Counted from the stretch's first letter, positions 8,887 through 17,632 are shown. The stretch: DNA of 64,000 nucleotides from Pseudoalteromonas rubra (GCF_000238295.3 NZ_AHCD03000035.1:1054001-1118000), one strand, 5' to 3'. The notes: generated by a model from the letters alone, not told the origin. Translations and numbers: made by a program.

Positions 8887-9467
8887 CTACTATTACCTAT
8901 GAGTGGGTTAATATTATTGTCAATGGCCTCACGTGCCCGAAAAATCCTCGACCTGACCGTGCCTACCGGACAATCCATCACAACGGCGATTTCTTCATAG
9001 CTCATGCCCTCGATCTCGCGTAACGTGATCGCAGTTTTAAGATCATCAGGTAATGATTCAATGGTTTTGAAAATTACCGCTTTGATCTCATCGCTTAGCA
9101 ATAAGCTCTCCGGAGATGCATTTGACCTTAATTGCTCTGCACCGTCATAAAACTCTGCTTCTTCAGCATCAACATCATTGGCAGGCGGCTTACGCCCCTG
9201 TGCCACCAGATAGTTCTTCGAGCAGTTAACCGCTATTCGGTACAGCCAGGTGTAAAACGCACTGTCGCCCCGAAAATTGGGTAAAGCCCGATATGCCTTA
9301 ATGAAGGCCTCTTGTGCTACATCGGCCACGTCGCCCGAATTGGATACGTAGCGCGAGATCAATGCTGCAACTTTGTTCTGATATTTGGCAACCAACAAAT
9401 TGAACGCATTTTTATCTCCTTGCTGAACACGCCGAACTATCTCTAAATCTAAATCCTGCTCGCTCAT
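8883..9467 (-). CDS. rpoE: RNA polymerase sigma factor RpoE (sigma-24)
   Basis: A 194-residue ECF sigma factor for the envelope stress response. Region 2 ('DVAQEAFIKAYRALPNFRG') and region 4 ('SYEEIAVVMDCPVGTVRSRI') are intact and near-identical to the E. coli protein. It heads rpoE-rseA-rseB-rseC and is divergent from nadB, the same order as in E. coli. A sigma-E-type promoter about 80-100 bp upstream indicates positive autoregulation. Confidence 0.97.
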   Translation of the reverse strand: MSEQDLDLEIVRRVQQGDKNAFNLLVAKYQNKVAALISRYVSNSGDVADVAQEAFIKAYRALPNFRGDSAFYTWLYRIAVNCSKNYLVAQGRKPPANDVDAEEAEFYDGAEQLRSNASPESLLLSDEIKAVIFKTIESLPDDLKTAITLREIEGMSYEEIAVVMDCPVGTVRSRIFRAREAIDNNINPLIGNSR

Positions 9468-9544
9468 TCGAGCCGGTACTCCTCTTTGTTATTACTTGTT
9501 TTTCACACACATTGTCGCGCATTGTTGCCATCTTTTACAGCTAC

Positions 9545-9571
9545 TCTGACTAAGTGCTGAATAAAAAGTTC
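9545..9571 (-). promoter_or_regulatory. Predicted sigma-E autoregulated promoter of rpoE
   Basis: On the minus strand the sequence reads GAACTT, a 16-base spacer, then TCAGA. The known sigma-E consensus is GAACTT-N16-TCTGA/TCAAA, so both elements and the spacing fit. The site is 78 bp upstream of the rpoE start codon and points toward it. This is pattern matching; no transcript data are available. Confidence 0.8.
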
Positions 9572-9725
9572 TGTTTTTTTGATATTTTTTTTAAAATACC
9601 CCGTATTGTCACGTCATAAACGTATTCGGTGTTGGATATGTCAGCTAGCAGCCTTACTGGGCTAAGCATAGCAGAATTATCAAAACACGCAGAATAACAG
9701 GTTTAATTAGCTAAGACCCACTAAC

Positions 9726-11345
9726 ATGAAAGAACAAGTTCAACACCAAACAGATGTCATTATCGTCGGCAGCGGCGCAGCCGGATTAAGCCTGGCCTTA
9801 TCGCTTGCAAACACATGCCGCGTCACGGTGCTCAGTAAAGGCGAACTGCGCGAAGGCTCAACTCTGTACGCACAAGGTGGCATAGCTGCGGTGTTTGATA
9901 AGAAGAATGACAGCATAGAATCACACGTTGATGACACGTTGGCCGCCGGTGCCGGCCTCTGTGACAGAGAAGCGGTACATTACACAGCCAGCAATGCCAA
10001 GCAATGCCTCAAGTGGTTAATTGAGCAAGGCGTACCGTTTGATATGGAGTTTGACAGTAAAGGACGGGAGCGTTTTCACCTTACCCGAGAAGGAGGACAC
10101 AGTCACCGCCGTATATTGCATGCCGCCGATGCTACCGGCAAAGCAGTGCAATCGACTTTGATTGAGCGTGTTCAGGAACATCCGAATATTCTGCTACTAG
10201 AACAATACAACGCCATCGACTTGATCTCCCAGAGCACCTCAGATCAAAAGGTCGTTCATGGCTTGTACGTCTACAACCGCCGTGCCAACCGAGTCGAAAC
10301 GGTCACTGCTAAATTTGTTGCCCTGGCAACAGGTGGCGCGAGTAAAGTGTATCTTTATACTTCTAACCCGGATGTATCCAGTGGTGATGGTATCGCGATG
10401 GCGTGGCGTGCCGGCTGTCGTGTGGCAAACATGGAATTCAATCAGTTTCACCCAACCAGCCTGTACCACCCCGAGCTTCAGAATTTTCTGATCACTGAAG
10501 CCATGCGAGGCGAAGGCGCTTTGCTGAGACGCCCGGATGGCACACGCTTTATGCCAGATTTTGATGATCGGGAAGAGTTAGCACCCCGTGATGTTGTCGC
10601 TCGCGCTATCGACTACGAGATGAAGCGTCTGGGTGCCAATTGTGTCTATCTGGATATTTCTCATAAAGACAAAGACTTCATCATAGAACATTTCCCGACT
10701 ATCTATGCGAAATGCCTGAGTGTCGGCCTGGATATCACCAAAGAACCGATCCCGGTCGTCCCTGCGGCACATTATACCTGTGGTGGCGTCATGACAGACT
10801 TTAACGGTCTGACCGACATCAGCAATTTATACGCCATAGGCGAAGTGGCCTATACCGGGCTTCACGGTGCCAACCGCATGGCAAGTAATTCGCTACTCGA
10901 GTGTATTGTATTTGCGCATGCTGCGGCCAAAGACATCCTCGCAAAATTAGACACTCAGCCGCTTCCGCCTGAGTTACCTGAATGGGATGAAAGCCAGGTC
11001 AATGATTCAGATGAAGAAGTCGTGATCACCCACAACTGGCACGAGCTCAGATTATTTATGTGGGACTATGTCGGCATTGTACGCTCAACCAAGCGACTAG
11101 AGCGGGCACTTCGCCGGGTTGAGTTATTGCAACAGGAAATTCAGGAGTATTACTCTCACTTCAGGGTAAGCAATAACCTGCTAGAACTGCGTAATCTGGT
11201 ACAGGTGGCTGAACTGATCATTCGCAGCGCGCTGGCCAGAAAGGAAAGCCGAGGGTTGCACTATACGCTGGACTTTCCGGACAGTGCTGAAACCACAGAG
11301 CCGACAGTGCTCAGCTCAGACGCGCCAAAACGCCAGTCTGATTGA
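9726..11345 (+). CDS. nadB: L-aspartate oxidase NadB
   Basis: A complete 539-residue FAD enzyme that oxidises L-aspartate to iminoaspartate, the first step of de novo NAD synthesis. The dinucleotide fold is 'VIIVGSGAAGLSLALSLA' near residues 12-29. Substrate-site segments include 'TLYAQGGIAAVFD', 'GGHSHRRILHAADATG' and 'GLHGANRMASNSLLE'. The C-terminal helical domain is complete. It is divergent from rpoE, as in E. coli. The last two thirds of the gene are also present as an exact second copy immediately downstream, but this upstream copy is intact and should be functional. Confidence 0.97.
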   Translation: MKEQVQHQTDVIIVGSGAAGLSLALSLANTCRVTVLSKGELREGSTLYAQGGIAAVFDKKNDSIESHVDDTLAAGAGLCDREAVHYTASNAKQCLKWLIEQGVPFDMEFDSKGRERFHLTREGGHSHRRILHAADATGKAVQSTLIERVQEHPNILLLEQYNAIDLISQSTSDQKVVHGLYVYNRRANRVETVTAKFVALATGGASKVYLYTSNPDVSSGDGIAMAWRAGCRVANMEFNQFHPTSLYHPELQNFLITEAMRGEGALLRRPDGTRFMPDFDDREELAPRDVVARAIDYEMKRLGANCVYLDISHKDKDFIIEHFPTIYAKCLSVGLDITKEPIPVVPAAHYTCGGVMTDFNGLTDISNLYAIGEVAYTGLHGANRMASNSLLECIVFAHAAAKDILAKLDTQPLPPELPEWDESQVNDSDEEVVITHNWHELRLFMWDYVGIVRSTKRLERALRRVELLQQEIQEYYSHFRVSNNLLELRNLVQVAELIIRSALARKESRGLHYTLDFPDSAETTEPTVLSSDAPKRQSD

Positions 11346-12474
11346 GTAAATTACACTCCTCCGCTTAACCTGGAGAAGCCTCATACCATCGAAAATTGCC
11401 CTGGCAACAGGTGGCGCGAGTAAAGTGTATCTTTATACTTCTAACCCGGATGTATCCAGTGGTGATGGTATCGCGATGGCGTGGCGTGCCGGCTGTCGTG
11501 TGGCAAACATGGAATTCAATCAGTTTCACCCAACCAGCCTGTACCACCCCGAGCTTCAGAATTTTCTGATCACTGAAGCCATGCGAGGCGAAGGCGCTTT
11601 GCTGAGACGCCCGGATGGCACACGCTTTATGCCAGATTTTGATGATCGGGAAGAGTTAGCACCCCGTGATGTTGTCGCTCGCGCTATCGACTACGAGATG
11701 AAGCGTCTGGGTGCCAATTGTGTCTATCTGGATATTTCTCATAAAGACAAAGACTTCATCATAGAACATTTCCCGACTATCTATGCGAAATGCCTGAGTG
11801 TCGGCCTGGATATCACCAAAGAACCGATCCCGGTCGTCCCTGCGGCACATTATACCTGTGGTGGCGTCATGACAGACTTTAACGGTCTGACCGACATCAG
11901 CAATTTATACGCCATAGGCGAAGTGGCCTATACCGGGCTTCACGGTGCCAACCGCATGGCAAGTAATTCGCTACTCGAGTGTATTGTATTTGCGCATGCT
12001 GCGGCCAAAGACATCCTCGCAAAATTAGACACTCAGCCGCTTCCGCCTGAGTTACCTGAATGGGATGAAAGCCAGGTCAATGATTCAGATGAAGAAGTCG
12101 TGATCACCCACAACTGGCACGAGCTCAGATTATTTATGTGGGACTATGTCGGCATTGTACGCTCAACCAAGCGACTAGAGCGGGCACTTCGCCGGGTTGA
12201 GTTATTGCAACAGGAAATTCAGGAGTATTACTCTCACTTCAGGGTAAGCAATAACCTGCTAGAACTGCGTAATCTGGTACAGGTGGCTGAACTGATCATT
12301 CGCAGCGCGCTGGCCAGAAAGGAAAGCCGAGGGTTGCACTATACGCTGGACTTTCCGGACAGTGCTGAAACCACAGAGCCGACAGTGCTCAGCTCAGACG
12401 CGCCAAAACGCCAGTCTGATTGAGTAAATTACACTCCTCCGCTTAACCTGGAGAAGCCTCATACCATCGAAAAT
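10319..12474. repeat. Exact tandem duplication, unit 1078 bp (nadB 3' two-thirds)
   Basis: Copy A spans 10319-11396 and copy B 11397-12474, in direct orientation with no spacer. Reading the two copies side by side I find no difference. The unit runs from inside nadB, through its stop codon and the intergenic bases, to the last 16 bases of convergent ygfX. The junction shares only one base between the two ends (a T). This is either a very recent duplication or an assembly artefact. Confidence 0.95.
11397..12423 (+). pseudogene. Duplicated 3' fragment of nadB
   Basis: This piece repeats the nadB sequence from about codon 199 to the stop and lacks the N-terminal FAD-binding Rossmann segment. 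An open frame from an alternative start at 11425 would encode 332 residues identical to the C-terminal part of NadB, but there is no ribosome binding site or promoter designed for it, and without the FAD fold it could not be an active oxidase. If the duplication is an assembly error, this entry does not exist in the genome. Confidence 0.9.
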
Positions 12475-12875
12475 ACCTGGCGGCATAATTGTCGCCAGTG
12501 TTCTTCTTGCATAGCGTGACGCATAATCCCGATATGCCGGGTTCCTTTATCTGTTTGCACAGTTAGTAACAGCGAATAATGAAAATATAGGCGCGCAGAC
12601 TTGAGTTGCCCCTGCCAACGCTGCTGTCCGGCAGACACAATGAGTGTGCCTTGCTCTGGTAACATACCCAGTTGCCCTGACAAAACGAAATAGTGTTTCA
12701 TCCTGTGTCTGGCAAAGCGATACCCCAAAAAGCACGTTGCCAAATGCCACCACCAAAGTGTTGGCGTCACGATAAGCAACGCTGACATCAGGCAACAAAA
12801 AAAGACCACAATAATTTTGTGGTCAGGTGTATTTTGCTGGAAATAAAAACTAAGCGCGGACCCGGTCAAGAACAA
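12459..12875 (-). CDS. ygfX: YgfX/CptA-like inner membrane protein
   Basis: A 138-residue protein with two adjacent membrane segments (about residues 22-40 and 41-55), then a soluble C-terminal part with 'GQQRWQGQLKSARLYFHYS' that resembles the 'RWQGQEW' region of E. coli YgfX. YgfX was described as a membrane protein encoded with SdhE that affects cytoskeletal proteins; its role is unsettled. Its start overlaps the end of sdhE by 26 bp, the conserved sdhE-ygfX arrangement. Its last 16 bases are also copied at the nadB duplication junction. Confidence 0.75.
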   Translation of the reverse strand: MFLTGSALSFYFQQNTPDHKIIVVFFCCLMSALLIVTPTLWWWHLATCFLGYRFARHRMKHYFVLSGQLGMLPEQGTLIVSAGQQRWQGQLKSARLYFHYSLLLTVQTDKGTRHIGIMRHAMQEEHWRQLCRQVFSMV

Positions 12876-13101
12876 ACTTTACCATAGTGTCCAGCTCAGG
12901 ATATGGACACGCTTCATGGCCCATAAACCAGGCAAATAAATCGGGGTCTTCTACTTCCAGTAAACGTTGAAACACCAACTTATCCTGCTCAGATAACTGG
13001 TCGTACGCTTCATCAACGAAAGGCTCCAGCAAAATATCCAACTCCAGCATGCCACGGCGACATGCCCATTTTGTACGAGCCTTTGAATACAACTCAGCCA
13101 T
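12850..13101 (-). CDS. sdhE: FAD assembly factor SdhE
   Basis: An 83-residue protein that promotes covalent attachment of FAD to succinate dehydrogenase and fumarate reductase. The essential RGxxE motif is present in 'ACRRGMLELDILLEPF', and 'LLEVEDPDLFAWFMGH' is typical of the family. I chose the ATG at 13101 ('MAELYSKARTKWACRRG'), which matches family length; a GTG three codons upstream is possible. It is transcribed with ygfX and divergent from ygfZ, the partner order seen in E. coli. Confidence 0.93.
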   Translation of the reverse strand: MAELYSKARTKWACRRGMLELDILLEPFVDEAYDQLSEQDKLVFQRLLEVEDPDLFAWFMGHEACPYPELDTMVKFVLDRVRA

Positions 13102-13262
13102 AATTTCCACATACCCTTAAATTTTATTGTGTCACCGTGATTATAACGTATCCTGCGGTGCGCGTTAACTGTGTGAAGAAACAATAATCGCGCCCTTCGC
13201 GCCTATCTCAGTCGCAAGATTTGCGGTAATATTAGGTAAATTCTTCAACAAGGATCAATAAG

Positions 13263-14180
13263 ATGGCACAAGCAAATGCATATCCTCTTAGTTTACAATT
13301 GATCTCTGTAAGCGGCGCCGATAAGTTAAGTTACCTGCATGGCCAGGTCACCCAGGATCTTAATCTGCTAACGGATGATAACTTCCTTTGGGCCGGGCAT
13401 TGCAGCCCGAAAGGTAAATTGTGGGCGACCCTCAGGCTCAGTAAATTAAACGATGCCTATCTGCTGCTCGGGTCTCAGGCCGAGACCGACGCTTCCTGCC
13501 GGGAGCTCAAAAAATATGGCGTATTTGCCAAGGTTGATATTGAAATAACGCATCATCAGGTGCTGGGCATACTGACGGATGACCTACCCCAAACGTGCGA
13601 TCTGTTGGGGCTCAGCTTTGCTCAAGATGCCAACGCCTGTACATTTGGTGATAATAACAAAGCGCTGAAATTGGATGACCAGCGCCTTTTACTCATTGTC
13701 GAGCATGGCTACACACTGCCACAGGGTGTTGCGCTTCACACTGACCCAACACCGTTTGACAGTGCCACAATCCTGGCTGGAGAACCACAACTTGGTGAAA
13801 CCAGTGTCGATGAATACGTGCCTCAAATGGTAAACCTACAGGCGCTGGGTGCGATCAGCTTCAAGAAAGGCTGCTATACTGGTCAGGAGACGGTGGCCCG
13901 GATGCGTTATTTGGGTAAAAATAAACGTGCGCTTTATATCGTAAAGGGCCAGGCCAGCGCGCATCCTCAGGAATCAGAGCTTGAAGTCCAACTGGAAGGC
14001 GACAACTGGCGCCGGGCAGGCAAAGTGATCCACCAGGCCTACGACAGCGCCAGTCAGGACTATTATGCACTGGCCGTGATGGCCAACGATTTGACTGATT
14101 CAGCAGTTTTGCGTTGCAAAACGCACCCGGAAGTTGAGCTGGCTATTCAGCCACTTCCCTACTCTTTAGAAGACAATTAA
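13263..14180 (+). CDS. ygfZ: Folate-binding Fe-S cluster protein YgfZ
   Basis: A 305-residue protein of the GcvT-like YgfZ family, needed for the activity of some iron-sulfur enzymes such as MiaB. The conserved motif 'KKGCYTGQETVARMRYLG' with its reactive cysteine is intact, as is the N-terminal 'YLHGQVTQDLN'. There is a good ribosome binding site (AAGGA, 8 bases upstream). It is divergent from sdhE-ygfX and followed 11 bp later by a SlyD-type isomerase. Confidence 0.94.
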   Translation: MAQANAYPLSLQLISVSGADKLSYLHGQVTQDLNLLTDDNFLWAGHCSPKGKLWATLRLSKLNDAYLLLGSQAETDASCRELKKYGVFAKVDIEITHHQVLGILTDDLPQTCDLLGLSFAQDANACTFGDNNKALKLDDQRLLLIVEHGYTLPQGVALHTDPTPFDSATILAGEPQLGETSVDEYVPQMVNLQALGAISFKKGCYTGQETVARMRYLGKNKRALYIVKGQASAHPQESELEVQLEGDNWRRAGKVIHQAYDSASQDYYALAVMANDLTDSAVLRCKTHPEVELAIQPLPYSLEDN

Positions 14181-14191
14181 GCGGAAAGATT

Positions 14192-14671
14192 ATGAAGATT
14201 GCCCCGAATACCGTTGTAAAAATGCACTACGCTGTGTTGGACAATGATGACAACAGCATAGACAACACCTTTGATGATGAACCGCTTGAGTTTATCGTAG
14301 GTACGGGTTATTTAATTTCAGGCCTGGAAGAGGCGCTGATGAGCAAACAGGCCGGCGACAAACTCAGCGTGTCTGTTGAACCACAAAATGGCTATGGCGA
14401 ACGTCACGATAACTTAATGCAGGCTGTGCCTAAAAGCATGTTCGAAGACATGGAAGTAGAAGTCGGTATGCAGTTTCGCGCCACCACAGACGAAGGTGAG
14501 CAAACGGTGATTGTGATTGGCGTAGAAGGCGACGACGTCATCGTTGATGGCAACCATCCTCTTGCCGGTATCACGTTAAACTTTGATGTGGAAATTCTGG
14601 AAGTTCGTGAAGCAACAGCGGAAGAGTTGGCACATGGTCACGTCCACAGCGAGGGCGGATGTGCGCACTAG
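14192..14671 (+). CDS. slyD: FKBP-type peptidyl-prolyl isomerase, SlyD-like
   Basis: A 159-residue two-domain protein with an FKBP core interrupted by an insert-in-flap chaperone domain ('VPKSMFEDMEVEVGMQF'), ending 'VDGNHPLAGITLNFDVEI' and 'EATAEELAHGHVH', which is near-identical in layout to E. coli SlyD. SlyD is a proline isomerase and chaperone that also delivers nickel. The long metal-binding His/Cys tail of E. coli SlyD is reduced here to a short tail with three histidines and one cysteine, so metal storage is probably weak. It follows ygfZ closely and ends at a terminator. Confidence 0.85.
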   Translation: MKIAPNTVVKMHYAVLDNDDNSIDNTFDDEPLEFIVGTGYLISGLEEALMSKQAGDKLSVSVEPQNGYGERHDNLMQAVPKSMFEDMEVEVGMQFRATTDEGEQTVIVIGVEGDDVIVDGNHPLAGITLNFDVEILEVREATAEELAHGHVHSEGGCAH

Positions 14672-14691
14672 CACTCACGCACCCACACACT

Positions 14692-14719
14692 AAAAAAGCG
14701 CCTATTTGGCGCTTTTTTT
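14692..14719. terminator. Bidirectional terminator after slyD-like gene
   Basis: AAAAAAGCGCC, a four-base loop and GGCGC with a run of seven T form a stem flanked by A/T runs, between the convergent slyD-like gene and the membrane protein gene ending at 14702. It overlaps the last codons of that gene. Confidence 0.85.
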
Positions 14720-15142
14720 GATCTCCTCAAGCGCTGCAAGCACGCCTTCCTGGTCGTTAGTACCAATACGGTACTGTGAGCCATCCTCAAGCACAAACTC
14801 AATGGCTTTGAAGCCATGCGCAGCATACACCCAGCCATCATGCGTGATCTTGACACCAATGCCATGGCGAAACGAGTTTGTCACGGCCGCGAACGACTGT
14901 AACTCTGTTATCTTAACCGATTTCTTCAGTATGCCCGGGCCAAACCACCAGCTCACTGTTTGCTGTACTTTATCTACCTGCACAGTGAGTCCGTAGAACA
15001 GGTAACCTATCAGCGCCAAAATACCAATGAAACCATACAGTAGTGCATTATGGCCCAACAAATAGATTGCCATGGCGACAAAAGTGGCAAACCAGCCTAA
15101 AAACGCCCAAATTATCCAAGACCATTGCGTCTTTTTATACAT
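14702..15142 (-). CDS. Hypothetical inner membrane protein
   Basis: A 146-residue protein I do not recognise by name. Two hydrophobic membrane segments occupy about residues 8-28 and 32-52, followed by a soluble domain with 'VDKVQQTVSWWFGPGILKKS' and alternating strands that resembles small PH-like membrane domains. A ribosome binding site (AAGG) precedes the start. The stop codon lies inside the terminator stem. Function unknown. Confidence 0.7.
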   Translation of the reverse strand: MYKKTQWSWIIWAFLGWFATFVAMAIYLLGHNALLYGFIGILALIGYLFYGLTVQVDKVQQTVSWWFGPGILKKSVKITELQSFAAVTNSFRHGIGVKITHDGWVYAAHGFKAIEFVLEDGSQYRIGTNDQEGVLAALEEIKKSAK

Positions 15143-15154
15143 GCACTTACTACC

Positions 15155-15982
15155 TTAATTAAAACTATAAACAAGCGTCACACCGATTTCGCTATCGACT
15201 TTCTCTTTGCCTTCTTCAGGCTGAGAGTGATAACGATAGGTGTAGGCCACTTTCATGGAAACACCGCCCATGACCTGGCTGATCAAAGCTGTTTCTGAAA
15301 AAATACGTGCACCCAGACCCGATACAGATCTTTCATAACTGATATCCTGATTAAAACGCGTGCGCTTAGAAACGGTGCGTTCCCACTGTAATGCAGCACG
15401 CAACAGGTGACCGCGCTCAACCCTTTCCTGTTCAGGCTCTAACTCGGTCTCATCATCTCGCCTGTACATAGACAAACCCGGACCCACGTCTACATCAACG
15501 GTATTTTTGCGTCCTTCGAAGACACGTTTACCATAACCGATAACAAAAGTGGTGGTGTATTCACGACCATTGAACTTGTCCAGCTCATAGTCGCCATACA
15601 GGAACAAGGACGTATTCTTCTGTCCTATTTTATAGTTACCCTGTGCGGAAATGAAGTAACGGGACGCGGTTTCATCTTCAATGTTGGTGTCCGGGTCAAC
15701 CTCGCGACGATAAGCCCCATCAAACTTAAACTGGTTACGCCAGTATTTAAAATCCTGATAGAGATTACTTTTAAGTTTAAACGCGGTATTGCTGGTATTG
15801 CCCCGATTGAGCAAAACACCAAACTCAACGTCACCGTATAAAAACTCTCCTTCATGAAGCGCATGGATCTCTTCTTCCGACAATTCCCCATATTCGTGGA
15901 AATCTTCAAACGGATCAACGGCCAGGGCCTGCGCACTAAGTAACAACCCAGCACAGACAAGGAAAAAGATGGCGTGTTTCAC
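15155..15982 (-). CDS. DUF481-type outer membrane beta-barrel protein
   Basis: I place the start at the GTG at 15982 because it directly begins a standard signal peptide ('KHAIFFLVCAGLLLSAQALA') and gives a 275-residue protein, close to the usual size of YdiY/DUF481 proteins. The mature part has alternating amphipathic strands ('VEFGVLLNRGNTSNTAFKLK', 'FISAQGNYKIGQKNTSLF') and ends in 'VTLVYSFN', a terminal aromatic typical of outer membrane barrels. The same frame stays open upstream to an ATG with a strong ribosome binding site at 16192, so a longer fused product is possible. Function of the family is not established. Confidence 0.75.
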   Translation of the reverse strand: MKHAIFFLVCAGLLLSAQALAVDPFEDFHEYGELSEEEIHALHEGEFLYGDVEFGVLLNRGNTSNTAFKLKSNLYQDFKYWRNQFKFDGAYRREVDPDTNIEDETASRYFISAQGNYKIGQKNTSLFLYGDYELDKFNGREYTTTFVIGYGKRVFEGRKNTVDVDVGPGLSMYRRDDETELEPEQERVERGHLLRAALQWERTVSKRTRFNQDISYERSVSGLGARIFSETALISQVMGGVSMKVAYTYRYHSQPEEGKEKVDSEIGVTLVYSFN

Positions 15983-16192
15983 TGCACTGATTTCTCTTAC
16001 TGCTTCCTGATCATAGGCAACCAAAGTATGCCAGCTGTCATCAGGTACACTGTCTTCAATAAAGCCAAATTCTTCACTTTGGCTGTCGAACAACTCAACG
16101 TCTTCAGCAGTCAGGTTATCACCGGCCAGCTCAAGGAAAATATCATAGGCTTGTTGCGTTGCTTCTTCGATAGAACTTAAACGTGCAGACAT
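15983..16192 (-). other. In-frame acidic extension or small ORF upstream of the DUF481 gene
   Basis: From an ATG at 16192, preceded by a strong ribosome binding site (GAGGTGA), 70 codons run in frame, without a stop, into the signal peptide of the DUF481 gene. The encoded stretch is acidic and hydrophilic ('AEDVELFDSQSEEFGFIEDS') and looks like real coding sequence. It would place about 70 residues in front of a signal peptide, which is unusual. Either two genes have become fused by loss of a stop codon or frameshift, or the barrel gene has its own internal GTG start. Confidence 0.5.
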
Positions 16193-16410
16193 TACATCAC
16201 CTCGTCTGTCAAAATTGAGGGGTATAGTAGCAAATTGCAAATTTACAAGGCTACGGCTTTTAGTTAGTTTTAACAAAAATGTCGCCCAAATGCATGAAAA
16301 CAGTAAATTGACCTACTCACAGTACCACCCACAACGGTGGTAAGTTTAAAGTAAATACTCTATGCTGGCTCGACAAGAATAATGAAGATGCACTGCAAAA
16401 GGGGAAAGAT

Positions 16411-17205
16411 ATGGTCCAGTTAGAGACAACTGATGGCATCGCCTGGGTTACCCTCTCCCGGCCTGAAAAACAAAATGCGTTATCCTTTGAGATGTTCAGG
16501 CAGCTGGATCACATTATCCATACGCTCAAACGAGATCGTCAGTTGCGCGCTGTTGTGATCCAGGGTCAGGGTGCACATTTTTGCGCAGGTCTGGATGTCA
16601 GTGCGGTCATGAAAAAGCCCCGCAATATCTTATCATTGCTGGGGAAATGGCTACCGGGTAATGCCAATCTGGTACAGCGTGTTGCGCTGGGCTGGCGTGC
16701 TCTGCCCGTGCCTGTTTTCGCATTAGTCCGTGGTAATTGCCTGGGAGGGGGTTTACACATCGCCCTGGGCGCAGATTATCGTATTGTGTCACCCGATGCT
16801 CAGTTCGCCATTATGGAAGCGCGCTGGGGGCTGTGTCCAGACATGAGTACCAGTCTGATGTTGCCTGGTATCGTGCGTCATGATCAAGCGCTCTGGCTGG
16901 CTTCTAATCCACAACGTATCGATGCCCATAAAGCCTGTGAGCTGGGACTCGTTACACAAATCAGCGACGACCCACTGGACACGATAAAACAACGACTCGC
17001 TCAACTCGCACACATATCACCCGATGCGCTGGCGGCCATCAAACACCTTTACAATCATGCTTATCATCCGCCTCGGCGTAAACTATTGAGACAGGAAACC
17101 TGGTATCAGATTAAGTTGTTACTGTCGAAAAATACCCGCACTGCGATGCATAATGGCCGTCAAACGGAACAAGCCAAACCCTATCGCCCAAGAGGCAAAT
17201 GGTAA
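16411..17205 (+). CDS. Enoyl-CoA hydratase/isomerase (crotonase) family protein
   Basis: A 264-residue crotonase-fold enzyme. The oxyanion-hole regions appear as 'GAHFCAGLDVSAV' and 'VRGNCLGGGLHIALGADYR'. A glutamate ('AIMEARWGL') sits near the usual first catalytic acid, but I cannot assign substrate. A good ribosome binding site (AAAGGGGAAAG) precedes the start. No other fatty-acid genes adjoin it. An inverted repeat (TACCACC-N6-GGTGGTA, 16323-16342) lies 68 bp upstream and could be an operator. Confidence 0.85.
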   Translation: MVQLETTDGIAWVTLSRPEKQNALSFEMFRQLDHIIHTLKRDRQLRAVVIQGQGAHFCAGLDVSAVMKKPRNILSLLGKWLPGNANLVQRVALGWRALPVPVFALVRGNCLGGGLHIALGADYRIVSPDAQFAIMEARWGLCPDMSTSLMLPGIVRHDQALWLASNPQRIDAHKACELGLVTQISDDPLDTIKQRLAQLAHISPDALAAIKHLYNHAYHPPRRKLLRQETWYQIKLLLSKNTRTAMHNGRQTEQAKPYRPRGKW

Positions 17206-17275
17206 TAAGGTCGCATTGTGTGCGCCACAGATTGCATCCAGAATAACGCAAGGCTTAATCACGAACGTGTCTATT

Positions 17276-17632
17276 ATGATGATTGCTCTTAGATTTATCG
17301 CATCCCTGGCTATTCTGATTGGGTGCCTCTGGGCTGCCAGACTCATCACTGCTAGCTTTGCACTGAACTTGCCTGCCCCTTTGCTGGGGCTGTTACTCCT
17401 GTTTGGACTGTTGCAGTCCGGCTTATTGAAGAGTGAGTATTTACTTCCTTCCTGTAATCCTATTTTAAAGTATATGGCACTGTTTTTTATACCTGCTGGC
17501 GTTGGATTGATAAATTATCTGACAATATTCAGCCAATATGCCTGGCTGCTGGCAAGCGTGATCATCCTGGTACCCGCACTGGGCTTACTACTGACGGGCA
17601 AACTGGCAAGTCAGGGCAGGTTTCATGATTAG
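17276..17632 (+). CDS. CidA/LrgA-family holin-like membrane protein
   Basis: A 118-residue protein with four hydrophobic segments and the family-typical 'LPAPLLGLLLLFGLLQSG' and 'ALFFIPAGVGLINY'. LrgA/CidA proteins are holin-like and paired with LrgB/CidB; proposed roles include control of autolysis and transport of small carboxylates. I chose the ATG at 17276 because it matches family length and avoids a 53-bp overlap with the crotonase gene that an upstream ATG at 17153 would cause. It overlaps the partner gene by 8 bp. Confidence 0.82.
   Translation: MMIALRFIASLAILIGCLWAARLITASFALNLPAPLLGLLLLFGLLQSGLLKSEYLLPSCNPILKYMALFFIPAGVGLINYLTIFSQYAWLLASVIILVPALGLLLTGKLASQGRFHD

Noticed and set aside
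9426..9725. Regulatory RNA gene between rpoE and nadB
   Set aside because: Apart from the sigma-E promoter and AT-rich promoter-like DNA I see no stable fold or terminator in this gap.
11425..12423. 332-residue frame as an independent NadB-like gene
   Set aside because: It is an exact copy of the nadB 3' part, lacks the FAD-binding N-terminus and has no ribosome binding site; treated as a duplicate fragment.
10319..12474. Transposon or insertion sequence as cause of the duplications
   Set aside because: No transposase gene, terminal inverted repeats or target-site duplication is visible at any of the three duplicated blocks.
17153..17275. Upstream ATG extension of the LrgA-like gene
   Set aside because: Would overlap the crotonase gene by 53 bp and add about 41 hydrophilic residues not typical of the family.
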